DNA of 41,344 nucleotides from Lachnospiraceae bacterium UBA5899 (GCA_002432425.1 DJEL01000054.1:1-41344); one strand, 5' to 3'; counted from the first letter of the stretch, positions 12,828 to 22,107 are shown. Notes: generated by a model not told the origin, from the letters alone. Translations and numbers: made by a program.

Positions 12828-13812
12828 CCTTTCCTACCTGAAATATCACCGCCCGGTGTGCCGTTACCCCATCCGTATACGGGGGAACCACCGGACAATC
12901 ACTATAATACGTCCTGACTCCCACTTCTGCAAGCATCTGCAAAACAACGGGGGAGCCGCTCTCATACCGTCTGTCGCTGGATACGCAGATGACTGCTGCC
13001 TCCGGCGATACTGCCTGCAGAACCTCCCTGGTTAAGCTGTTTTCCTGCCCATGGTGCCCTACTTTGAAAACATCCGCCCGGATTTTTTCCATGCAGCCTT
13101 TATAACAATCCTTCTCCGTGTCCCCTGTGAAGAGGAAGGTTTTTCCGCCGCATGTAAAGCGCAGCAACAGGCTGGCGCTGTTCATATACTGATCCATTTC
13201 CGGCAAAAGCTCCGTGCGCCCCGCTCCATACAGCTCTTTCATCCATTCGTTTTCCCTTTTAAGGGCTGCCGCGGAGGGCCCCAGGACTTCCATGGAAACA
13301 CCTTCCGCTATGAGAAGCTCTCCCGCCATGGACTCATCCGCTCTTTCACCGCTCCCCATAAACGGAGTTTTTTGCAGGACTTTTCCACCGTTTTCTTTCA
13401 CATAGGTGGTTAATTCGTGAAAATCATTCAATGCGGCAATGAATTTATTTCCGGGCTCGGTTTCCGCCTTCATCCATAGATATTTCATCATGGATACGGT
13501 TTCCATGGGAAAAGGCTGCCACAGTTCTCCCGGCATCCACTTTTTTGCAGCCGGCAAAAGACCGCAGGTATGATCCTCGTGAATGTGGGTGCATACCATA
13601 ATGTCAATATGCCCAATTCCCTTTTGTTCCAGATACTCTGCCGCCCGTATTCTTCCAGTCGTTGTTTCTTCATATTCGGCATTTTCATTACTGCCGCCGT
13701 CAATGAGCATCACAAATCTGCCTTCCCGGCAATTTCCGTCGGGAACCTCCACCAGTATGGCGTCTCCGTTTCCTACATTGATAAACGTAATCTGCGCTGC
13801 ATAATTTGTCAT
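12790..13812 (-). CDS. Metallo-beta-lactamase-fold hydrolase, ComEC C-terminal-like
   Basis: A 340-residue soluble protein with the metallo-beta-lactamase fold: THIHEDHTCG (the HxHxDH metal motif, about residues 77-86), the later metal ligand in FLFTGDTEKD and VGHHGQENS. It resembles the stand-alone C-terminal domain of ComEC/Rec2, a nuclease-like or phosphodiesterase-like domain. The membrane channel part is absent. There is no signal peptide. The start is placed at 13812, with AAGGAA nine bases upstream, rather than at the ATG abutting that site. An inverted repeat TTTGTCATA/TATGACAAA (13805-13813 and 13831-13839) flanks the ribosome site and may hide it. Function in vivo is unknown. Confidence 0.82.
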   Translation of the reverse strand: MTNYAAQITFINVGNGDAILVEVPDGNCREGRFVMLIDGGSNENAEYEETTTGRIRAAEYLEQKGIGHIDIMVCTHIHEDHTCGLLPAAKKWMPGELWQPFPMETVSMMKYLWMKAETEPGNKFIAALNDFHELTTYVKENGGKVLQKTPFMGSGERADESMAGELLIAEGVSMEVLGPSAAALKRENEWMKELYGAGRTELLPEMDQYMNSASLLLRFTCGGKTFLFTGDTEKDCYKGCMEKIRADVFKVGHHGQENSLTREVLQAVSPEAAVICVSSDRRYESGSPVVLQMLAEVGVRTYYSDCPVVPPYTDGVTAHRAVIFQVGKDGTLQAAYENNR

Positions 13813-13839
13813 ATGTGTCATTTCCTTTGATATGACAAA

Positions 13840-13860
13840 GGCTGCCCAAAGAAGACAGCC
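13840..13860 (-). terminator. Probable terminator of the sugar ABC operon
   Basis: On the minus strand GGCTG pairs with CAGCC around an 11-base loop, followed by TTTGT. It lies 36 bases past the permease stop. The T-run is short, so termination may be partial. Confidence 0.45.
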
Positions 13861-13896
13861 CCGTCGTTTATTTTGTCATTTTTGTCCTGTTGCTTT

Positions 13897-14772
13897 TTAT
13901 TTCATCGCTTTTTTAATGTATACGGCGCTCATTACCAGCACAAATATCGTCATCACAATGGCGCAGGCGCTTGCAAAACCGAATTTCAGAGTCTTGATGC
14001 CATAGGTATACATGAACTGGGTAATGGTGGTCGTGGTGTTTGCCGGTCCGCCGCCGGTCAGAATATTTACCTTTTCAAACAGACGGAACGTATCAATGGT
14101 ACGAAGCATGGCGCAGAGGGCAATGCCGTTTCCGATGTTCGGCAGTGTGATGTGCCAGAAGCGCTGCAGAGCTCCCGCTCCGTCAATACTTGCTGCCTGG
14201 TACTGTGCTTCCGGTACTCCCTGCAGATGCGCGTAAATCAGCAGAAAGGCAAACGGCGCATTCTGCCACACATCAATAATAAGTAACGTAGGGAAGGCGG
14301 TCTTCGTATCATAAAACCAGTTGTATACCGGCAGTCCCAGTGTGGTGAAAAGCTGGGTCACAATGCCGTAATTCGGGGAGAGCATCATTCTCCATATCAG
14401 TGCTACCGTAACAGCCGGAAGCAGGAAGGGCAGAAGAAGCAGCGTTCTTACAATCTTCTGTCCTCTCTTAAGGCTCTTAACAAAAAGTGCAATGGCAAGT
14501 CCCAAACCCACTTCCAGTATCACTGCCAGCACCGTAAATTTTACGGTATTCCAGACTGCCTGACGGAAATACATATTCTGAAACAGTGCCGTGTAATTGG
14601 CAAGTCCCGTAAACGGGTGGGTGCCCTTCAGATAATTATAATTGGTGAAACTGTAATATATCGTGAAGAAGACCGGATAAATGGTCATCAGCAAGAGAAA
14701 CAGCAGCGTCGGCGCCGTCATCTCATAGGCAAATATTTTTATTTTCCCGTTTGCGTTTTTTGTCATGCTCAT
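13897..14772 (-). CDS. Carbohydrate ABC transporter permease, MalF/UgpA-like
   Basis: A 291-residue membrane protein with six likely helices and the EAA loop that contacts the ATPase (YQAASIDGAGALQRFWHITL, near 195-214). This belongs to the CUT1 sugar-importer permeases. It is the last gene of a three-gene unit; its partner permease is first and the binding protein sits between, an unusual order. No ATPase gene is nearby, so a shared MsmK-type ATPase is expected elsewhere, as is common in Firmicutes. The sugar is not predictable from sequence. Confidence 0.92.
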   Translation of the reverse strand: MSMTKNANGKIKIFAYEMTAPTLLFLLLMTIYPVFFTIYYSFTNYNYLKGTHPFTGLANYTALFQNMYFRQAVWNTVKFTVLAVILEVGLGLAIALFVKSLKRGQKIVRTLLLLPFLLPAVTVALIWRMMLSPNYGIVTQLFTTLGLPVYNWFYDTKTAFPTLLIIDVWQNAPFAFLLIYAHLQGVPEAQYQAASIDGAGALQRFWHITLPNIGNGIALCAMLRTIDTFRLFEKVNILTGGGPANTTTTITQFMYTYGIKTLKFGFASACAIVMTIFVLVMSAVYIKKAMK

Positions 14773-14880
14773 CTTACTTCTTGCCTTTCCGACAGACAGC
14801 TTTCTGTTACAACATCATTTCTGTCTGCTTATGCTGCATATATCATTTTCATCTGTTTATGTCAGAACCGTGCTCCTGTT

Positions 14881-16203
14881 TTACTGCATCAGGGCTTCCA
14901 GCTGGGTCTGTGCATCGTTAAGTCCCTGTTCTACGGTCTTGGTTCCTGCCATGATATTGCCCATCTCTGCACCGAGGATGTTGGTGAACTCGGTCCATTC
15001 TGCAATAGCAGGTCTGTATACACCGTTTTCCAGAGCCTTGCATACGGTCTCTAAATGAGGGTATTTTGCCAGTACATCCGCATTGGTAAGGCAGCTGTAT
15101 CTGCAGGGAACACCGCCGTTTTCCACGCTTGCAAGCTGTACTTCGGGGTCCATGATGTATTTCAGTAATTCCAGAGCCAGGTCGGGATGAGGGCTGTTTG
15201 CGGGAATACCGATGGTCCAGGTGCCGTATTCGGAGGTGTTGTAAGCTTCTGCGCCGTCTTTTGCGGTGGAAGGGCTTACCATGTAGTTTGCGGCACTGTC
15301 TGCGGTGGGTACATACCAGCCGGGCCAGCCAATTGCCAGTGTTGCGGAACCGTTGTCTACGGAAGCGGTTACATCATCTTTGGACATGGCTGCACCGGTT
15401 CCGATTAACTCCAGGTAATAATTCATTGCCTGGGTAAATTCCGGTGTGTTGACAGTGGGATTGTTGTTCTCGTCCACTACCCAGCCGCCGTTTGCAAGCA
15501 GAATGGGAAGGAAATCGGATACGATATTGTCGCCGGTGTCCCCTCTGTAAGCAAAACCGTTGATGCCTGCTTCTTTGGATGCCTTTGCCACATTCAGCAT
15601 ATCTTCCAGTGTGGTAATGTCTTCCGGCTTATAGCCTGCCGCTTCTACGTTTGCCTTGTTGTAAAGCATAACCGTTACGTTTCCGAAATAAGGAGCCAGG
15701 TAAATATCATCTCCTACCATGCAGATTTTCGTGGTATTGGGAATAATATCGTCATCGAAGCTGTAGCCCATTTCGGAAAGATTTGCCAGCACGTTGTTTT
15801 CGGTAAATTCTGCCATCCAGCTTCCGTCTACCATGCATAAGTCATAGGTGCCGGTGGCATTTACCGCATCCAGTGCAATGCCGGTATGCAAATCATCAAA
15901 GGACATTTCCAGTACTTCGATTTTACAGTTGTGGCTTTCTTCAAATTCAGGCAGGGCTGCCTTGATAACATCCGCATAGGAGCCGCCTCTTAAAATAATG
16001 GTCATGTCAGTGGTTTCTGCTGCGTCCGTTTCCTGGGAATTGTCCGCGGTGCTTTCCTGTGCGGCATTTTCCGCCTGCGCCGTGCTTCCCGTCTGTGCCG
16101 CATTGTTATTGTCAGATGTGGTTGTGTTGCCGTTTCCACAGGCTGCAAGAGATGCAATCATTGCCATACTTGCTACCGTGGCGATAATTTTCTTCATTTT
16201 CAT
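14881..16203 (-). CDS. Sugar ABC transporter substrate-binding lipoprotein
   Basis: A 440-residue extracellular solute-binding protein of the CUT1 type. The lipoprotein signal ends in SLAAC-G, so Cys22 would be lipidated and anchor the protein outside the membrane. A Thr/Asn/Ala/Glu-rich linker (about 23-65) precedes the mature two-lobed domain, which has the typical LVDGSWMAEF-like and GWPGWYVPTADSA hinge segments. It lies between the two permease genes. It sets substrate specificity for the importer; the ligand, probably an oligosaccharide or polyol, is not known. Confidence 0.92.
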   Translation of the reverse strand: MKMKKIIATVASMAMIASLAACGNGNTTTSDNNNAAQTGSTAQAENAAQESTADNSQETDAAETTDMTIILRGGSYADVIKAALPEFEESHNCKIEVLEMSFDDLHTGIALDAVNATGTYDLCMVDGSWMAEFTENNVLANLSEMGYSFDDDIIPNTTKICMVGDDIYLAPYFGNVTVMLYNKANVEAAGYKPEDITTLEDMLNVAKASKEAGINGFAYRGDTGDNIVSDFLPILLANGGWVVDENNNPTVNTPEFTQAMNYYLELIGTGAAMSKDDVTASVDNGSATLAIGWPGWYVPTADSAANYMVSPSTAKDGAEAYNTSEYGTWTIGIPANSPHPDLALELLKYIMDPEVQLASVENGGVPCRYSCLTNADVLAKYPHLETVCKALENGVYRPAIAEWTEFTNILGAEMGNIMAGTKTVEQGLNDAQTQLEALMQ

Positions 16204-16235
16204 ACATTTTCTCCTCTTTTCTTTTAACGATTGAT

Positions 16236-17156
16236 TTATTCTTTCACAGCACCACTGGATAAACCGCTTATCAGATAGTTCTGTGCAAAGACCACAAATA
16301 AGGCTACCGGCAGGAAAGAACTGACGCCCCCTGCCGCCACCAGTCCGAAATTGGTTACGTTGTCCTCGGTATTTAACACCGCCAATGCCAGCGGAATGGT
16401 GTAATTTGCCGGGGAACGCGTCAGGATGACGCTGTAGGTATATTCATTCCATGCATACATGAAGGAAAGCATGGAGATTGCTGCCACGCCGGGAAGCACC
16501 AGCGGCAGTACCAGTCTGGTGAAAAGCTGCCATTCCGTGGCGCCGTCCACTTTGCCGCTCTCTTCCACTTCCTCGGGAAGTTCTTCAAAAAAAGAAACCA
16601 TGAACCAGATGACCAGCGGAATGTTCACCAGCATACAGGATAATATAATAGGAAGTCTTGTGCCCATCATGTTCCATTTGGTAAACAGGGTGTATAACGG
16701 GATAACAAAGGCTACCGGCGGAAGAACTCTCACCAGCAGTACCCAGTAAGTAAGGGGCTTTTTCATGCCAAACCGGAAGCGTTTCCGGGATATGATGTAA
16801 GCTGTGGTCAGTCCCAGAACGAGGGACATAACCAGTGCACTCACAGCATTAATCAGACTGTTTTTCAGCGCCGTGCCAAAGCCTTTTCCCGCAAACAACT
16901 CTGTAAAATGCTCTCCGGTAATTTGATGAGGGATAAGCCCTGCGCCCATGCTTGTCTCCGCCGTCGGTCTGATTGCCATCAGTACCAGCCAGTAAATGGG
17001 AAACAGTGCGGCAAACAGCAGTACTATTAAACAAACGCCTTTCAGGGCAAATACCACTCTTTTCTTCACCAGATGTTTTCTGCGGATATGTTCTCTGTTT
17101 ATGCTGATTTTGCCCCGGTACGGTCTTTCTACCGGAAGCATTCCTGTTGCATCCAT
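16236..17156 (-). CDS. Carbohydrate ABC transporter permease, MalG/UgpE-like
   Basis: A 306-residue CUT1 permease. An N-terminal basic cytoplasmic stretch (about 1-35) is followed by six likely helices and the EAA loop VEESGKVDGATEWQLFTRLV. The start at 17156 (MDATGMLP) has GGAAGGAAG upstream; a longer frame to 17216 lacks one. It is the first gene of the importer unit. No clear promoter was found upstream; a small palindrome ACGGTGCCGT lies about 90 bases before the start and could be a regulator site. Confidence 0.9.
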   Translation of the reverse strand: MDATGMLPVERPYRGKISINREHIRRKHLVKKRVVFALKGVCLIVLLFAALFPIYWLVLMAIRPTAETSMGAGLIPHQITGEHFTELFAGKGFGTALKNSLINAVSALVMSLVLGLTTAYIISRKRFRFGMKKPLTYWVLLVRVLPPVAFVIPLYTLFTKWNMMGTRLPIILSCMLVNIPLVIWFMVSFFEELPEEVEESGKVDGATEWQLFTRLVLPLVLPGVAAISMLSFMYAWNEYTYSVILTRSPANYTIPLALAVLNTEDNVTNFGLVAAGGVSSFLPVALFVVFAQNYLISGLSSGAVKE

Positions 17157-17292
17157 CTTTTTCTTCCTTCCGTATTCCGGTCTTCCTTTTTGCTGCGGCT
17201 CTCTTTTCTGCCGCACGCCGTAAGACCTTTTTCGATGCTTATTCTAAGACGGCACCGTAAAATCCAAAATCACAAAGCTGTAAATTGGGTGT

Positions 17293-17325
17293 AAAAAAAG
17301 CCAGCGTCTTGCACACGCTGGCTTT
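17293..17325 (-). terminator. Strong terminator, probably bidirectional
   Basis: The 9-bp stem AGCCAGCGT/ACGCTGGCT (17299-17307 and 17314-17322) has a 6-base loop. Seven Ts follow on the minus strand and four on the plus strand. It ends the BlaI/M56 transcript. Confidence 0.85.
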
Positions 17326-17359
17326 TCCTGTTGCCCTTACGGACTTATTATAACTTTTT

Positions 17360-17797
17360 TTACTTATTGCTGTTGAGGTGCTGCCTGCCTTTCAGCTTTT
17401 CCACCTTTTCTACCATACCTTGTTCATTCACATCAAGATTTCTCGGAAGTATCAGCCGGTACTCTTTGTCATCCCCTTTAGCGTCTACTGTTACTTCGCC
17501 AAAATCACGGTATTCTCCCAGATGAATCATAACCCACATCGAAATACGGGAACCTTCCTCCGTTTTGTTTTGAGCGGATTTATAATAAACCTGGCTGAAA
17601 TCTTCACTTGTGGTGTCTTTCACATCCACTGTCACCACAGAAGCGTCCTCGTTATTCATGATATCATACGCATAATACAGCATATACCCGTCAAAGTCGT
17701 ACCAGCGCGGTTGGATGTCAAGTCCTTCAAAATCAAAGGTGTCATACCATACCAGCTCCGCGTTGTCCTGCCCGTTATCTTTTACCGAAACGACATT
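17360..17797 (-). pseudogene. C-terminal part of the M56 protein, out of frame after a frameshift
   Basis: This frame continues the preceding M56 gene after a one-base loss near 17797. The M56 frame ends ...NTEQGMSFR and stops, whereas this frame reads NVVSVKDNGQDN onward for 145 residues (WYDTFDFEGLDIQPRWYDFD). It has no ribosome site of its own, and the overlap joins naturally as EQG-NVVSV. The segment is a beta-rich extracellular sensor-like domain. Either the gene is broken or the base was lost in sequencing. Confidence 0.65.
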
Positions 17798-18906
17798 CCC
17801 TGTTCCGTATTCACAAGGTTACCGGCTAAAGCCTCCTGTTCCTCGGTAATTCTTTCAGGAGTAGTTTCCGTTAAAGCTGTCGTCTGCGTTTCGCCCGGGT
17901 TTGCTCCGGCGATGTCTGTTTCCATTTCGCTGTTGGCGGCAGGTGTTGTTTTTTCGTTGTCAGCTTCTTTCCCCTTGGGGCTGGTCGCAAAGCACACCGC
18001 CACAATAACAACTATTACGATGGAAATGCTTGAAATCCAAAATGTCGGTTTCTTGTAATTCATCATGTTCTTCACCCTCCCTTTCACTCCGTTTTCTCCA
18101 AAAGCAACCGGACATGCCGCAATCATTTTCCTCGGCATGCTGCAAGTCAACAATGCCCTGCAGTAGTCCGCCCTTGCACTTTCCGTTTCTCCCTTGATAA
18201 CTTTTTCATCACAGGCATATTCGATATCCCCGCACATCAGAATATAGGCTGCCCAGCAAAGCGGCTGGAACCAATATACGGATAAAATCAGAAAACCAAG
18301 CGGCTTCCACAGATAATCTTTTCTGCCAAGGTGTGCCGTTTCATGTTTGAGGACATATTTTTTCGTTTCCTCGTCAAGTCCGGACGGCAGATAAATCCGG
18401 GGACGAATAATGCCCAGAATAAACGGGTCCGCAATGTCGTCGCACTCATATATGTTTTTTTCGGTTCTTACCGACGCCCTCACCTTCCATTTTACCGTAA
18501 CATAGGCTGCCAGTGCATACAAAAGCAGCGCTGCCGTTCCGGCTAACCAGATAACCGCGCCCACATACATCCACACCTGAAGCGGATTTGCGCTTGCCGC
18601 TTTATCGGGGGTAAAATGCTGCTGCAATGCCGGGTTAATCAGATTGTCCACATTTTCTATGCCGGAGCTGATGTGAGGATTGCTTTCCATGGCAATACCG
18701 GCGGGGATGGGTTCGCTCGTGGGCACCAGGCTGAATATGCTTTCCATGGGAAACGGCATCATCAGCTTCGCCGCCACTAAAATCCACAAAAGACAGGTTA
18801 TCCATTTCGGCATTTTCCTGCATAAAACACGGACCAGCATAATGACAAGAATTAGTATGCTTACGGTAATGGCGTTATTTAATATCTGCAAAAAGACATT
18901 TTCCAT
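17782..18906 (-). CDS. BlaR1/MecR1-type M56 membrane peptidase (truncated by frameshift)
   Basis: A 374-residue membrane metalloprotease. Helices lie near 10-28, 36-50, 110-138 and 290-310. The zinc site is HETAH (188-192), within a cytoplasmic loop typical of M56 peptidases. In BlaR1 systems such a protein senses a ligand outside and cuts the BlaI repressor inside. The BlaI-type gene lies directly upstream. It lacks the penicillin-binding sensor domain; after the last helix comes a Thr/Glu-rich linker and then a frameshift that removes a 145-residue extracellular domain (17360-17797). Sensing may thus be lost. The native signal is unknown and need not be a beta-lactam. Confidence 0.82.
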   Translation of the reverse strand: MENVFLQILNNAITVSILILVIMLVRVLCRKMPKWITCLLWILVAAKLMMPFPMESIFSLVPTSEPIPAGIAMESNPHISSGIENVDNLINPALQQHFTPDKAASANPLQVWMYVGAVIWLAGTAALLLYALAAYVTVKWKVRASVRTEKNIYECDDIADPFILGIIRPRIYLPSGLDEETKKYVLKHETAHLGRKDYLWKPLGFLILSVYWFQPLCWAAYILMCGDIEYACDEKVIKGETESARADYCRALLTCSMPRKMIAACPVAFGENGVKGRVKNMMNYKKPTFWISSISIVIVVIVAVCFATSPKGKEADNEKTTPAANSEMETDIAGANPGETQTTALTETTPERITEEQEALAGNLVNTEQGMSFR

Positions 18907-18953
18907 CTCACGTCCCTCATTTCTTTCATAACTTGTGAAAAAATTTTCTCACA

Positions 18954-19316
18954 CTAATCTTCCTTCATTTTATCAATCATCTTCTGGATTTCTTCGACAT
19001 CCTTCTTGGACAGCTTCTTGCGTGAGGCAAATGCTGCGATAAAAGCGGGCAGGGAACCGTCAAAATTATCCTCTATGATTTTCTCGCTCTGCGCCGCACC
19101 GAATTCTTCCTTACTCATAAGAGCCGTAACCACACCGTTTTCATTTTGAAATATGCCGCGCTCGCACAGTCTTTTCAGCATGGTGTAAGTGGTGGACTTT
19201 TTCCATTCCAGTTTCTGCTCGCACAATTTTACCAGCATGCCGGATGACAGCGGTTCATTCTCCCAGATAATGTCTGCAAATTTTCCTTCTACAACTCCTA
19301 ATTTCAGCTCGTCCAT
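18954..19316 (-). CDS. BlaI/MecI-family transcriptional repressor
   Basis: A 120-residue winged-helix repressor (PF03965): MDELKLGVVEGKFADIIWEN, then LSSGMLVKLCEQKLEWKKST and TYTMLKRLCERGIFQNENG are the family core. The C-terminal helix pair mediates dimerisation and carries the usual cleavage region. The start at 19316 has AAAGGAGAG; a longer frame to 19391 crosses the promoter and is rejected. It is the first gene of a two-gene operon with the M56 peptidase. The promoter contains GTCTA-N7-TAGAC, a probable autoregulatory operator. Confidence 0.9.
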   Translation of the reverse strand: MDELKLGVVEGKFADIIWENEPLSSGMLVKLCEQKLEWKKSTTYTMLKRLCERGIFQNENGVVTALMSKEEFGAAQSEKIIEDNFDGSLPAFIAAFASRKKLSKKDVEEIQKMIDKMKED

Positions 19317-19329
19317 GTGTTCTCTCCTT

Positions 19330-19391
19330 TGGTCTAATGTCAGTAAACCATTTCTTGATTTTAGTCTACAATGATTAGACCACTTTGTCAA
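19330..19391 (-). promoter_or_regulatory. BlaI operon promoter and operators
   Basis: On the minus strand, -35 TTGACA (19386-19391) and -10 TAGACT (19363-19368) are 17 bp apart. The inverted repeat GTCTA-N7-TAGAC covers the spacer and -10. The sequence TGGTCTAAT also recurs in opposite orientation at 19330-19338, giving a second likely operator half downstream of the start point. Confidence 0.7.
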
Positions 19392-19403
19392 TCCATTTTT
19401 AGC

Positions 19404-19464
19404 AAAAAAATACCCCGGAGGAATTTTGGTAAAGAAATGTCATCTTTACCCATTCTCTCCGGGG
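19404..19464 (-). terminator. Terminator of the glycerate kinase gene
   Basis: A long nested hairpin: outer stem CCCCGGAG/CTCCGGGG (19413-19420 and 19457-19464), inner stem GGTAAAG/CTTTACC, followed on the minus strand by a T-run (19404-19410). It separates glycerate kinase transcription from the BlaI promoter. Confidence 0.85.
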
Positions 19465-19496
19465 CGATTGTTATTCTTATTTTTTTCTAAATCATC

Positions 19497-20633
19497 CTAC
19501 AGGCATGCTATCAGCCGGAACACCTGCTCCACGGTCGCCGCCAGATTTTCCCTTGCTTTTTCCGGTGACATTGCTTCTTCCAGCGTGGTGACCGAACGCA
19601 ATATGGGGAAAAAGGCATCTATTCCGTGTTGATTGCATAAAACGGCGTCTTCTGTGACGCATCCGCTGAAAGCCAGCACTCTTTTTCCGTATTTCTTTGC
19701 CATACCGGCTACTCCGATGGGAGCTTTTCCCATGACGGTCTGCCCGTCCAGTCTGCCTTCACCGGTTATGACAATGTCCGCATTCTTTATATATTGCTCT
19801 AACTTTGTTTCCTCTAAAACAATTTTTACGCCCGACTCCAATACCGCATTGGTATAGGACAAGAAGGCAAAGCCAAGACCTCCTGCGGCTCCGGTTCCAG
19901 CCTTATTCTTATCGGACTCAGAATTTTTATTCTTTGTAAGTCCGGCATAGCGGGCAAGCCATTCATCCATTTTCGCAATCATGGACGGCGTTGCTCCTTT
20001 CTGCGGACCGAAAACGGCACTGCAGCCCTGCTCCCCACACAGAGGATTTGCCACATCGCACGCAACCTTGAAATGACATTCCTTCAGTTCCGGTATAACC
20101 TGGTCATCCGTAATTTTTTCTATCAACGCCAGCCCTTTTGCTCCGTAAGGAACCTGCTTTCCATCTGCATCCAGAAAGCCATAGCCCAACGCCTGCAGCA
20201 TTCCGACACCACCGTCATTTGTTGCACTGCCGCCTATGCCCACAATGAAATTCCGGCATCCCTTTTTAATGGCATCCCGTATCAGCTCACCCACTCCATA
20301 TGTAGTGGTATAAATGGGATTTCTGTCCTTTTCCGCAAGCAGCGTAATGCCGGCTGCCGCTGCCATTTCTATGATTGCCGTTTTGGTTTCCGCAATTATG
20401 CCATAAGATGCTTCCACCGTATTTCCCAGAGGACCGGTTACTCTGACATGCTCTGTTTTTCCGTTCATTCCGGCTGTCAGGGTTTCCACCGTTCCCTCGC
20501 CGCCATCCGCCAGAGGCCGGACCAGCACGTCAATATCCTTACTTACTCTGTGTATTCCTTCGGCAATCGCCGCGCCTGCCTCCATGGAGCTTAAGCTTCC
20601 CTTGAAGGAGTCTATTGCTACTGCAACTTTCAT
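19497..20633 (-). CDS. glxK: Glycerate kinase (GlxK/GarK family)
   Basis: A 378-residue enzyme of the type I glycerate kinase family, full length (usual size about 380). Landmarks: MKVAVAIDSFKGSLSS at the N-terminus, RPLADGGEGTVETL (substrate loop), FIVGIGGSATNDGGVGMLQA (nucleotide site), GAAGGLGFAFLS and VITGEGRLDGQT. It phosphorylates D-glycerate to 2- or 3-phosphoglycerate, feeding glycolysis. The start at 20633 fits the family; a longer frame to 20732 has no support. It appears to be transcribed alone. Confidence 0.94.
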   Translation of the reverse strand: MKVAVAIDSFKGSLSSMEAGAAIAEGIHRVSKDIDVLVRPLADGGEGTVETLTAGMNGKTEHVRVTGPLGNTVEASYGIIAETKTAIIEMAAAAGITLLAEKDRNPIYTTTYGVGELIRDAIKKGCRNFIVGIGGSATNDGGVGMLQALGYGFLDADGKQVPYGAKGLALIEKITDDQVIPELKECHFKVACDVANPLCGEQGCSAVFGPQKGATPSMIAKMDEWLARYAGLTKNKNSESDKNKAGTGAAGGLGFAFLSYTNAVLESGVKIVLEETKLEQYIKNADIVITGEGRLDGQTVMGKAPIGVAGMAKKYGKRVLAFSGCVTEDAVLCNQHGIDAFFPILRSVTTLEEAMSPEKARENLAATVEQVFRLIACL

Positions 20634-20743
20634 AAATAATACCCATGCCCCTTCCGTAACCTGCAGGCTTGCAGATAAATTAGAATCTTGGCTTTTGACT
20701 TCCCGGACGCCAGCTTCCCGGACTTTAGCCACTTGACAAACAC

Positions 20744-21946
20744 TTATTTCTCATCCACAACCTGGAAAATGAAGAACTTTAAATAATAGGAAGAGTCCGC
20801 TGCCCAGAGAATGGGGTGGTCGGGTGCCTGCGTGCGGAATTCCACCTGACGCAATCTCTTGTGAGCGCCGCGCGCCGCTTCCATAATAGTCTTGTGGAAT
20901 AATTCCGGGTCCATAAAATGGGAGCAGGAACAGGTGGCAAGAAAACCGCCGTCTTTTACCAGCTTCATGCCCCGGACATTGATTTCCCGGTAGCCCTTCA
21001 CTGCATTTTTAATGGAATTACGGGACTTGGTAAAGGCGGGCGGGTCCAGAATAACCACATCAAATTTCTCACCTTTTTCTTCCAGTGCCGGCAGGAAATC
21101 AAACACATCCGCACAGACAAAGCTGACCTTGTCCTCCAATCCGTTTAAGCGTGCATTTTCTCTTGCCTGCTCTACGCCAAGCTCGGAAGCATCTACACCG
21201 ATAACCTCCGTCGCCCCCGCAATACCGGCATTCAACGCAAAGGAACCGGTATGGGTAAAGCAGTCCAGTACACGTTTTCCCTTGCATACACTGTGCATAG
21301 CGGCACGGTTCTTTTTCTGGTCAAGGAAAAATCCCGTTTTCTGACCGTCTTCCACATCTACAATATATTTGACGCCGTTTTCCACAATTTCCACGCGGGT
21401 ATCAAACGGCTCTCCGATAAAGCCCTTGTAGCGCTCCATGCCTTCCTGCTCCCGCACCTTGGCATCGCTGCGTTCATAGATGCCGCGAACCGTAATGCCG
21501 TCTTTTGCCAGTACCCTTTTTACAGCGTCCAAAATCTGCAGTTTTAATTTATCAATTCCCAGCGCCAGAGACTCCACCACCAGAACATCTGCAAATTTGT
21601 CCACCACAATGCCCGGCAGGAAATCCGCCTCGCCGAAAATCAGGCGGCAGCTTCCAGTATCAATGACCTGCTTTCGGTAATCCCATGCCGCCTGCACTCT
21701 TTCTTCCAAAAAGGCGTCATCTATTACCGTATCTTTTTTCCGGGACAGAATGCGCACGGTAATTTTGGATTTGGTATTGATAAAACCATATCCTAAAAAG
21801 TAACCGTCAAAATCATGAACGGTCACGATATCTCCATTTTCAAAGCTGCCCATAATGCTGTCAATTTCATTATCATAAACCCAGGCGCCGCCTGCCTTCA
21901 GGGTGCGACCCTCGCCTTTTTTCAAGGTTACTATTGTGTTATACAT
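20744..21946 (-). CDS. rlmI: Class I SAM-dependent rRNA methyltransferase, RlmI-like
   Basis: A 400-residue protein. An N-terminal PUA RNA-binding domain (about 1-75) is followed by an EEHEE-type linker domain and a Rossmann methyltransferase domain. The SAM motif is LDCFTHTGSFALNAGIAGA and the catalytic-pocket motif VILDPPAFTKSR. This is the YccW/RlmI family, which makes 5-methylcytosine in 23S rRNA in E. coli (C1962). The start has AGGAGAAAAAT. A TATAAT box lies at 21976-21981 on the minus strand with a weak -35. The exact modified base in this host is inferred by homology. Confidence 0.9.
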   Translation of the reverse strand: MYNTIVTLKKGEGRTLKAGGAWVYDNEIDSIMGSFENGDIVTVHDFDGYFLGYGFINTKSKITVRILSRKKDTVIDDAFLEERVQAAWDYRKQVIDTGSCRLIFGEADFLPGIVVDKFADVLVVESLALGIDKLKLQILDAVKRVLAKDGITVRGIYERSDAKVREQEGMERYKGFIGEPFDTRVEIVENGVKYIVDVEDGQKTGFFLDQKKNRAAMHSVCKGKRVLDCFTHTGSFALNAGIAGATEVIGVDASELGVEQARENARLNGLEDKVSFVCADVFDFLPALEEKGEKFDVVILDPPAFTKSRNSIKNAVKGYREINVRGMKLVKDGGFLATCSCSHFMDPELFHKTIMEAARGAHKRLRQVEFRTQAPDHPILWAADSSYYLKFFIFQVVDEK

Positions 21947-22107
21947 ATTTTTCTCCTGTATATTGTAAATTTTCGATTATAAACTGCTGCTAATCCTGCA
22001 TTTATCATACTACACGCCTTTCTTTCAGGCAAGTAAGAAGAAAAATGAAAATGCGTGCCATTTGCGCTTTTCCCTCCACGGCACGTAAGAATGCTGTTTC
22101 TCCCATG

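Noticed and set aside
20671..20720. Short repeat CTTCCCGGAC in two copies upstream of glycerate kinase.
   Set aside because: Only two 10-bp copies with no promoter or hairpin context; too weak to call a regulatory site.
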